Below the pieces are notes generated by a model. That model ran no database searches and had not been told where the DNA came from. It saw only the letters and a program-made list of their open reading frames with translations. A DNA stretch of 6,815 bases, taken from Proteobacteria bacterium CAG:495. Its GTDB lineage: Bacteria > Pseudomonadota > Alphaproteobacteria > RF32 > CAG-239. Of the stretch, positions 1 to 5,442 are shown piece after piece. Position 1 is the first letter of the stretch. The number at the start of each line of letters is the position of its first letter. A program made the translations under genes and the position numbers. The DNA lies in the NCBI GenBank assembly GCA_000432275.1, contig HF995297.1, forward strand, positions 11,295 through 18,109, given 5' to 3'.

Positions 1-530
1 ACTCTTCCGATAAAGGCCGGCTTAACCTTGTGCAGCAGCTCCGGATAAAGTTCCAACTGCGGAAGCTTCATCGTCAGAAGAATCTCATTAAGGGCATTGT
101 CGTTGCAAAACGGCAGAAGCTTGTGAACATAAGCCTTCATCTGTGCTGTCTTAACCGTCAGAGGCATCAGAATCACAACTTTCTCCGCAGCACCTGCCGG
201 GTAGTTTTCAATAGCCTCCAGAACTGACTGCTTTTTCTTGACGCCTTTAGCCGCCTCATATGCTTTTGCCAGCATTGTCAATACGTCGGATTCCGCACTG
301 AGTTTACCGCTGTACTTCAAAAAATTTTCCCAAATGAGACCCTTGTCCGGATAAAGTTTCAAAACTTCCAGCGAATTGTTCAAAAAACGAGTACGATCCA
401 ATGCAACCAGATAATCAAAGAAATTATCGTCTTCTTTATTGGTGAAAATCTCAAACACACCCAGCTTAAAAGCCGCATTTTTAATCTCCCAGTCCTGAGA
501 GGTTAACCTTTGTTTCTGAATTTCGTTCAT
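1..530 (-). CDS. Unrecognised helical protein, partial (3' end beyond the window)
   Basis: The minus-strand frame is open from an ATG at 528-530 to the left edge without a stop: 176 complete codons. The protein starts MNEIQKQRLTSQDWEIKNAA. It has no signal peptide or membrane segment and reads as alternating amphipathic helices rich in Leu, Lys, Glu and Ala, with loosely recurring pieces such as LEVLKLYPDKG and LPQLELYPELLHKV. This hints at a helical-repeat (TPR/HEAT-like) fold, but I cannot assign a family and name no function. Support for coding: a long open frame with sensible composition, a well-formed promoter 59 bases upstream, and a terminator separating it from tolB. No good Shine-Dalgarno sequence precedes the ATG; the leader is very A+T rich. 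A start further in is possible but no candidate is better. Confidence 0.75.
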   Translation of the reverse strand, partial: MNEIQKQRLTSQDWEIKNAAFKLGVFEIFTNKEDDNFFDYLVALDRTRFLNNSLEVLKLYPDKGLIWENFLKYSGKLSAESDVLTMLAKAYEAAKGVKKKQSVLEAIENYPAGAAEKVVILMPLTVKTAQMKAYVHKLLPFCNDNALNEILLTMKLPQLELYPELLHKVKPAFIGR

Positions 531-588
531 ACAAACTAATAATTTTAAAGTTAATATTAAGTGTTATAAAAATTCTTGAAGAAACTTC

Positions 589-616
589 ATACTAGCTCAC
601 AATTTGTTCATGTCAA
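589..616 (-). promoter_or_regulatory. Promoter for the unrecognised left-edge gene
   Basis: On the minus strand a perfect TTGACA (611-616) is followed after 16 bases by TAGTAT (589-594). The predicted transcription start is near 582, giving a leader of about 50 bases before the ATG at 530. The site lies just downstream of the tolB terminator, so the left-edge gene appears to be its own unit. Inferred from sequence match only. Confidence 0.6.
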
Positions 617-630
617 CCAGCTTTTTGACA
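611..630. repeat. Inverted repeat overlapping the -35 box
   Basis: TGTCAA (611-616) and TTGACA (625-630) are perfect 6-base inverted arms separated by 8 bases (CCAGCTTT). The left arm is the -35 box of the left-edge gene's promoter when read on the minus strand. It could be an operator for a dimeric regulator, but 6-base arms in A+T-rich DNA can also arise by chance. Confidence 0.35.
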
Positions 631-651
631 AAAATACAAAAAGCATCTTCA

Positions 652-705
652 TAAAAAAAGAGCCGCCGCAAAATCTTCCCAAACCGGGAAATTTGCGGTG
701 GCTCT
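652..705 (-). terminator. Intrinsic terminator of tolB
   Basis: Arms 659-672 (AGAGCCGCCGCAAA) and 692-705 (TTTGCGGTGGCTCT) pair over 14 bases with one G-T wobble. An inner TTCCC/GGGAA stem (676-680 with 686-690) closes a five-base loop, with a small asymmetric bulge between the two stems. On the minus strand the hairpin is followed directly by a run of seven T (653-659). It lies 25 bases past the tolB stop. This is a textbook Rho-independent terminator and ends the tolB transcript before any pal-like gene. Confidence 0.93.
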
Positions 706-730
706 CTGTTTCACTAAAAGACGATGCGTT

Positions 731-2047
731 TTACGGCAGCAGCGGCGACCAGGCCGGATCGGATCCGTCGGCCGGCGTAATAATCTGCCGTTCGTTATAC
801 CCCGTCAGGTCGATTGAATAAAGCTTAACCGGAGCCGAACGGCCGCGGCTTCCTTTTTCCTGACGAAAATACATCAAAACGCGTCCGTTGGGAGACCAGG
901 TCGGCCCTTCGACCAAATAGCCGCTGGCCAACAAGCGCTCGCCGGTACCGTCAGGATACATCACTCCGATATAAAACTGACCGCCTGCCATTTTGGTAAA
1001 AGCGATGTAATCGCCGCGCGGAGACCATACCGGCGTCGCATAACGGCCGGAACCAAAACTGATTCTGGTAATGTCGCTGCCGTCGGCATTCATTACGTAC
1101 AATTGCTGATTACCGCCGCGGTCGGAGTTAAACACGATTTTGCTGCCGTCCGGCGAATAACTCGGCGAAGTGTCGATTGAATTGCCGAAAGTAAGCTGCT
1201 TGCTGCGGCGGGAGTTTAAATCCATCTCATAAATATTGGTTTTTCCGCCGGTGGCAAAACTAAGCAAAACTTTGGAACTGTCCGGAGAAAAGCGCGGAGC
1301 AAACGTCATCCCCGGAAAGTTTCCGAGCAAGGTCTGTTTGCCGGTTTCAATATCCAGAATATACACTCTCGGCGTATTGCCGCTGAACGACATATAAGTA
1401 ATTTTTTGCAAATTGGGCGAAAAACGCGGCGTCAGCGCCATTGCCTGACCGGATGTCAGGAACTTATGGTTCTCGCCGTCCTGATCCATAATTGCCAACC
1501 GTTTGACCCGGCGGGTAGCGGGCCCCGTCTCGGAAACATAAACCACCCGGGTGTCAAAATATCCCTTTTCTCCGGTCAGCCGCTCATAAATGGCATCTGC
1601 CATAACGTGGGCCACTCTGCGCCAATTGTCCTTTGTCGTCGTAAAAGACTGCCCTTTCATCTGATTTTCGGCAAAAACATCCCACAGACGAAACTCAACC
1701 CGCAGATTCTTTTCATCGATTTCCTTTACCGAACTTTGAACCAGCGCCTGAGCGTTAATCGCTTTCCAGTCAACAAACTTCGGTTCTTCTTCCATAGACT
1801 TGAAATCCTGAATGTAGCTGCTCTCGTCAATAACTCTGAACAGTCCCGAACGCTCCAAATCGGCAATAACCACATTGCGGATTTTATCACCGTATTGTCC
1901 TACAAAGAAACCGTCATGAATCATCTCCGGAAAAGCTATCGGCATCGGATCGCGCATCGCCCCCGAAACGTCAATCTGCAATTCGGCCCGAGCCGGAGCC
2001 GCAAGCGCCAAAACAGCCAAAACTGTCCATAAAAAACGCAATTTCAT
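731..2047 (-). CDS. tolB: Tol-Pal system periplasmic beta-propeller protein TolB
   Basis: TolB is the periplasmic part of the Tol-Pal envelope machine; it binds Pal and TolA and helps outer-membrane constriction at division. The 438-residue product is of normal length. Residues 1-21 form a Sec signal peptide (Lys/Arg start, hydrophobic core, cleavage after APARA). The mature N-terminus, ELQIDVSGAMRDPMPIAFPE, corresponds to the TolA-binding segment and the start of the TolB N-terminal domain (to about 165). The rest is a PD40 beta-propeller with recurring FSP/YSP/WSP turns near residues 209, 253, 297, 341 and 384, ending in DPAWSPLLP, typical of alphaproteobacterial TolB. The start is supported by AAGGA (2055-2059) seven bases upstream. 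Unusually, tolQ/R/A and pal are not adjacent: a terminator follows and a divergent ruvX precedes. Identification is secure. Confidence 0.97.
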   Translation of the reverse strand: MKLRFLWTVLAVLALAAPARAELQIDVSGAMRDPMPIAFPEMIHDGFFVGQYGDKIRNVVIADLERSGLFRVIDESSYIQDFKSMEEEPKFVDWKAINAQALVQSSVKEIDEKNLRVEFRLWDVFAENQMKGQSFTTTKDNWRRVAHVMADAIYERLTGEKGYFDTRVVYVSETGPATRRVKRLAIMDQDGENHKFLTSGQAMALTPRFSPNLQKITYMSFSGNTPRVYILDIETGKQTLLGNFPGMTFAPRFSPDSSKVLLSFATGGKTNIYEMDLNSRRSKQLTFGNSIDTSPSYSPDGSKIVFNSDRGGNQQLYVMNADGSDITRISFGSGRYATPVWSPRGDYIAFTKMAGGQFYIGVMYPDGTGERLLASGYLVEGPTWSPNGRVLMYFRQEKGSRGRSAPVKLYSIDLTGYNERQIITPADGSDPAWSPLLP

Positions 2048-2089
2048 ATTTTTTTCCTTGTAAAAGAGTTATGGATTTACTTGTCGCTA

Positions 2090-2117
2090 ATACTATACAA
2101 AGATTCTTAAAATTCAA
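2090..2117 (-). promoter_or_regulatory. Promoter for tolB
   Basis: On the minus strand TTGAAT (2112-2117) is followed after 16 bases by TAGTAT (2090-2095), within the overlapping box TATAGTAT. Transcription would start near 2083, about 36 bases before the tolB ATG. The spacing and -10 hexamer are the same as in the promoter at 589-616. The A+T-rich surroundings and the divergent layout support it. Sequence match only. Confidence 0.5.
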
Positions 2118-2192
2118 TTAGCAGATAGAAAAAACACTCATAACTTTTTGGTTATACTTAAATATTTTGCCGTCCCGGACTTATTTATCCGC

Positions 2193-2220
2193 TTGACAGC
2201 GGCGGCCAATCATCTAGGAT
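2193..2220 (+). promoter_or_regulatory. Promoter for ruvX
   Basis: A perfect TTGACA (2193-2198) is followed after 16 bases by TAGGAT (2215-2220). The predicted start near 2227 gives a leader of only about 14 bases, just enough to hold the Shine-Dalgarno AAGGAG at 2229-2234. The G+C-rich spacer differs from the A+T-rich tolB promoter beside it. Confidence 0.55.
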
Positions 2221-2240
2221 AAACAATCAAGGAGAATTTC

Positions 2241-2699
2241 ATGGATTTGCGCGATTTTAAACAACAGATAAAACCTTATAAAGCCATCCTCGGTTTCGAC
2301 TTCGGAACCAAGCGCCTCGGCGTGGCCGTCTCTGACCTGCTGTGGACGGTGGCAACCCCTCAAAAAACCATTTTCCGGTCTGATTGGAACGCGGACCTCA
2401 AAGCCATTCGCACACTGGTAGCCGAAAAGGAAGTCGGCGCCCTCGTCTACGGCCTGCCGCTGCAAATGAACGGTGAAGAAGGCGACACAGCCAAAGCCGT
2501 ACGAAGCTTTGCACAAAAACTGGCGCAGGAAATTCCGTTGCCCTACGCTTTTTGGGACGAACGTTTGTCCTCCAAAGCCATGGAAAATTTCTTAATAAAG
2601 GAAGTCGATATGTCCCGGGCAAAACGAAAAGACATTCTGGACAGCTCGTCTGCCGCTTACATTCTGCAAGGCGTCCTGGACGCACTGCGCTATTTGTAA
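2241..2699 (+). CDS. ruvX: RuvX/YqgF family pre-16S rRNA nuclease (putative Holliday junction resolvase)
   Basis: Members of this RNase H-like family take part in 5' maturation of 16S rRNA and were also described as Holliday junction resolvases. At 152 residues the length is normal. The N-terminal strand carries LGFDFGTKRLGVAVSD with the first acidic residue D20. GLPLQMNG (71-78) is the conserved middle motif. WDERLSS holds D106/E107, and LDSSSAAYIL holds the C-terminal acid D134, so the acidic active site looks complete. AAGGAG (2229-2234) lies six bases before the ATG. It is the only plus-strand gene in the window, divergent from tolB, and its last 10 bases overlap the convergent amidase gene. 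No terminator is visible behind it, so its transcripts should run into the antisense of the amidase. Identification is secure; the exact cellular role follows from the family. Confidence 0.96.
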   Translation: MDLRDFKQQIKPYKAILGFDFGTKRLGVAVSDLLWTVATPQKTIFRSDWNADLKAIRTLVAEKEVGALVYGLPLQMNGEEGDTAKAVRSFAQKLAQEIPLPYAFWDERLSSKAMENFLIKEVDMSRAKRKDILDSSSAAYILQGVLDALRYL

Positions 2700-3415
2700 T
2701 TCAGATAACTGTAAGCTGCCGCCTTCAAAACCTGCTTAAACTTAGTTTCGGCCATAAATCCAAATTCATCCGGCAGCACGTTGTCAACCAAATGTGCAAC
2801 GTCTTCGTCAAGCTGAACAAACTGCGGCAGGAAACGACGGCAAAACGCATAGGCCGAAGCCCTGACCGCCTCTTCGCTCGCGGTATCATACCCGATAATG
2901 CTCAGCAGTCTGGCCGTATCGTCTTCCGCCATTTTAGCGGCATTTTTGGGTTCGTACCATAACCCCAATCCCTCTCTTGCCAGCCGCTTCCACGGAAATG
3001 CAGGACCTGGATCAGCCTTGCGCGCGGGCGCCACGTCACTGTGCCCGACAACATTGCAAAGCGGAATCGCATATTTGCGAACCAGTTTCCGGCAAAAAGG
3101 AATCAACTTGTCTATCTGTTTTTCGTCATAAGGATGTTGCCCCAGACTCATGTTGCAAATTTCAATGCCTATCGAGCGCTGGTTAACGCTTTTCTCAGCT
3201 CCGCGCCAATATCCCTTTCCCGCATGAAAAGCGCATTTATCTTCTCCACAGACTTTAATCAGCTCGGCATTTTCATCCAAAACATAATGGCAGCTGCATT
3301 TATAGTAATCAAGATAATAAAGAAGCTTCTCTGCCGGAAAGGCGCTGGCATGCAGCACAATCATGTCCACCGGTGTCGTCCGCTCTTCAAAATAAGGCAG
3401 CAGCTGTTCTTTCAT
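2690..3415 (-). CDS. N-acetylmuramoyl-L-alanine amidase, Amidase_2 (AmpD/AmiD) family
   Basis: This zinc amidase cleaves the bond between N-acetylmuramic acid and L-alanine in peptidoglycan or its fragments. The catalytic domain spans about residues 15-145: IVLHAS (H22), FHAGKGYW (64-70), SIGIE (E85), VVGHSD (H125), and KADPGPAFPW with K133 and D135. H22, H125 and D135 match the zinc ligands of E. coli AmpD, K133 the catalytic Lys and E85 the conserved Glu. Residues 165-241 resemble a PG_binding_1 domain (LLSIIGYD, then AYAFCRRFLPQ), an arrangement known from AmiD. There is no signal peptide or lipobox and eight Cys residues are present, so I infer a cytosolic recycling enzyme like AmpD, though the domain layout is nearer AmiD. 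The start is supported by GAGGA (3423-3427) and lies 10 bases after the djlA-like stop, so the two are probably co-transcribed. Confidence 0.93.
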   Translation of the reverse strand: MKEQLLPYFEERTTPVDMIVLHASAFPAEKLLYYLDYYKCSCHYVLDENAELIKVCGEDKCAFHAGKGYWRGAEKSVNQRSIGIEICNMSLGQHPYDEKQIDKLIPFCRKLVRKYAIPLCNVVGHSDVAPARKADPGPAFPWKRLAREGLGLWYEPKNAAKMAEDDTARLLSIIGYDTASEEAVRASAYAFCRRFLPQFVQLDEDVAHLVDNVLPDEFGFMAETKFKQVLKAAAYSYLNYK

Positions 3416-3425
3416 CTCCGTTTCC

Positions 3426-4595
3426 TCAGATTATTTTCCGGCTTTTCATAATCGCCTGATATGCGTTGTTTATTTCCGCCATTTTTAAGGTCGTCGATTC
3501 GATTTCTTCGGCACTGGCGCCCCGAGCCTGCAACCGGTCCGGATGGTATTTGACGATAAGCTCTTTCCAGCGGCGTTTTATTTCACAGTCGCTGGCATTG
3601 CAGAAGACTCCCAAGACGTCATAAAAACTCTGCATCGTGGCATTTTTGCTCTTTGGCGTATAGATGTCCTGAATAACCTCAAAATTACCTTCCGGCAAGT
3701 CTATCTGCCTGGCTATGCGCCTCAGCAGGTCCAGCGCTTCCGCCGCTGCGCCGCCGCTGTCCGCTACAGCTATCTTAAACAGATTGTCAACCACGTTCTC
3801 CTTAAGCGGCAAATTGTCTTGTGTCAGCCAGTTCAACTGCTGAGTATATTTCTCAATTCCCTCACTGGAGGTTTTTGCTTTATTAAAAACTTTTGCAACT
3901 TTTGAATTTTCTTCCTGTTTTACCGCAAAGGCCTTTTTAAAAGCCCGGACCTCCTCTTCGGTCACCTGTCCGTCGGCCTTGGCAACCTTGGCGGCAAGCC
4001 CCGCCATCGCCTGAATAAAGGCCACATGCCGCGCTTCCTGCGAATGCCGCCACAATTTTAACGGATTAACCTTGTACCAGAACTGCCGGATGCGTGCAAA
4101 CGGAAACAAATTGGCATTTTCCATTCGATAATAGTCAATGAAAAAACCCGCGATAATTCCGGAAAACAACAAAATCCGGCTATGGCTGACAAACCCCAGA
4201 ACAGCCCCGCCGATTTTGCCCCAGTTATTGTCAAAAAAGAAATCCAACTCTTTGCGGAATTTGCGGGCATGACGGCTGTTCGGCGTGTCAAAGACAAAAT
4301 GCCCGACAATAAAAAACAAAATAAAGCCGTTTACGCCGTATAACAGTGACCCAAACAGCATTCCCCAAATCTTGCCCCAAAAGTTACCGTCAATCCGATT
4401 ATAGTACCGATAGATTTTATAAGGCAACATCAAGCGAATGTTGTCGTCCAACAAACTCAAACGCTTTTCCAAAGCGGTAATAACCAATGTGCGGTCTATC
4501 AGCATATGCCCCAGAAACAGGCCGATAAAAAAACCTTCGGCGCCGAAGAAACGCAAACCCAACAAAGCCAGAGTAAATTTTCCGAGCGGAGACAT
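3426..4595 (-). CDS. djlA: DjlA-like membrane J-domain protein with TerB domain and triplicated membrane module
   Basis: DjlA proteins are inner-membrane co-chaperones that stimulate DnaK at the membrane. From the C-terminus: a J domain at about 322-389 (FYDVLGV, HPD at 351-353, final helix MAEINNAYQAIM) and a TerB-like domain at about 187-312 (AAKVAKADGQVTEEEV, then KIAVADSGG). The N-terminal 155 residues hold three glycine-rich hydrophobic segments, about 5-34, 73-103 and 125-154, related to each other and to the single membrane segment of E. coli DjlA (WGKI start, GH..FD-like end). The protein is therefore much longer (389 residues) than E. coli DjlA. The ribosome site is weak (AGAAG), but the start keeps the first membrane segment whole. 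The amidase follows after 10 bases. The family is secure; the DjlA symbol reflects architecture. Confidence 0.9.
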   Translation of the reverse strand: MSPLGKFTLALLGLRFFGAEGFFIGLFLGHMLIDRTLVITALEKRLSLLDDNIRLMLPYKIYRYYNRIDGNFWGKIWGMLFGSLLYGVNGFILFFIVGHFVFDTPNSRHARKFRKELDFFFDNNWGKIGGAVLGFVSHSRILLFSGIIAGFFIDYYRMENANLFPFARIRQFWYKVNPLKLWRHSQEARHVAFIQAMAGLAAKVAKADGQVTEEEVRAFKKAFAVKQEENSKVAKVFNKAKTSSEGIEKYTQQLNWLTQDNLPLKENVVDNLFKIAVADSGGAAAEALDLLRRIARQIDLPEGNFEVIQDIYTPKSKNATMQSFYDVLGVFCNASDCEIKRRWKELIVKYHPDRLQARGASAEEIESTTLKMAEINNAYQAIMKSRKII

Positions 4596-4626
4596 AAAAA
4601 ACTTCTATATTGTTAAAACCTTTTGC

Positions 4627-4654
4627 ATTATAGCAGTTTTCGCGACAAAATAAA
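4627..4654 (-). promoter_or_regulatory. Possible promoter for djlA-like and amidase genes
   Basis: A perfect TATAAT (minus strand, 4627-4632) lies in the 85-base gap between pgeF and the djlA-like gene. A poor -35 candidate, TTTATT (4649-4654), sits 16 bases upstream. Transcription would begin near 4620, about 25 bases before the ATG. This suggests the djlA-amidase pair can be expressed separately from deoB-pgeF, although no convincing terminator divides them. Confidence 0.45.
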
Positions 4655-4680
4655 GCACTATGCCGTTTTTGCCCACAAAG

Positions 4681-5442
4681 CTAAAGTTTTATTGCCGACA
4701 ACTCCACCGGAAAACACTTTGGCGCCTTTATCAAGCCGCGATGCGTATAACGCCGAAAACTGTAATAATCGTTTTCCAGCGCATAGGTGTCCAGCCCCGA
4801 AACCGTAATGCTGGCCACGCCGCAGTCTTTTAGACGGTCCCCGCAAAAACGTTCTAAGTCAAACATATAATGTCCCGCATTTGCAGAATTTATAAAATAT
4901 TTTTCAAAAGCCGCGTCCCGCCCGGTAAACTGCTGACGGAAACAATCGTCCACCTCATACGACTGCTGGCCGATACAAGGCCCCACCGCCGCGCGGATAT
5001 TACCCAAAACAGCTCCTTTGGCAATCATTAAATCCAACGTGTTTTCAATAACGCCGCCGAAAGCGCCCCGCCATCCGGCATGAGCCGCACCGATGACGCC
5101 GTTCTCATAATCAGCCAACAAAACCGGAGCACAGTCCGCCGTCCGAATACACAAAACGACACCCTCTTTGTTCGTCACGACCCCGTCGGCTTCCATCTGA
5201 CGGTGCGAGGCTTGCTCAACAAATTCGACACGGCTGCTTACCCCCTGAATCAACAGATGCAGATTTTCGCTGTGTACGCCCAGCCGATTCGCCGCAATCT
5301 CCAAATTTCGGGCAACGTCTTCCGGATTGTCGTCACTGCGGGTATTAACGTTAAGCCCTTTGTAAATACCGTTCGAAACGCCGCCTTCGGCTCCAAAAAA
5401 ACAATGTTTGTCTCTGGGGAGGTTTGCTGCAAAATAAGTCAT
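4681..5442 (-). CDS. pgeF: PgeF/YfiH family protein (multicopper polyphenol oxidase/laccase domain), first active-site His replaced
   Basis: E. coli PgeF (YfiH) removes wrongly incorporated L-Ser from UDP-MurNAc precursors; relatives such as human FAMIN/LACC1 and bacterial YlmD have purine-nucleoside phosphorylase and adenosine deaminase activity. The 253 residues cover the whole family fold: FFGAEGGVSNGIYKGLNV (15-32), RTADCAPVLL with C104, AAHAGWRG with H121, GPCIGQQSYEV (154-164) and SFRRYTHRG near the end. C104 and H121 are 17 apart, as are C107 and H124 in E. coli. The expected first ligand (H71 in E. coli, in a QVHG motif) aligns with V68 in QGVSSRV, so one of the three zinc/catalytic residues is missing. 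The ATG overlaps the deoB stop as ATGA, and AAGGA (5449-5453) inside deoB lies six bases upstream: translational coupling. The fold is certain; activity is in doubt. Confidence 0.93.
   Translation of the reverse strand: MTYFAANLPRDKHCFFGAEGGVSNGIYKGLNVNTRSDDNPEDVARNLEIAANRLGVHSENLHLLIQGVSSRVEFVEQASHRQMEADGVVTNKEGVVLCIRTADCAPVLLADYENGVIGAAHAGWRGAFGGVIENTLDLMIAKGAVLGNIRAAVGPCIGQQSYEVDDCFRQQFTGRDAAFEKYFINSANAGHYMFDLERFCGDRLKDCGVASITVSGLDTYALENDYYSFRRYTHRGLIKAPKCFPVELSAIKL

Noticed and set aside
1406..2032. Long plus-strand open frame (208 codons) opposite tolB
   Set aside because: It lies wholly inside the antisense of a certain tolB gene, has no ribosome site, and its composition (many His, Arg, Asn) is that of a shadow frame.
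2140..2155. ATAAC-TTTTTG-GTTAT inverted repeat between tolB and ruvX
   Set aside because: Five-base arms in A+T-rich DNA are expected by chance; it does not overlap either promoter and is not a terminator.
4656..4683. Possible terminator after pgeF
   Set aside because: The candidate arms around AGC...GCT pair poorly, with mismatches next to the outer three bases, and no strong stem can be drawn before the T-rich stretch.
5238..5252. Frameshift as the cause of the missing His in PgeF
   Set aside because: The frame continues without a break on both sides with normal family motifs, and no nearby single-base change of frame restores a QVHG motif, so substitution is the simpler reading.
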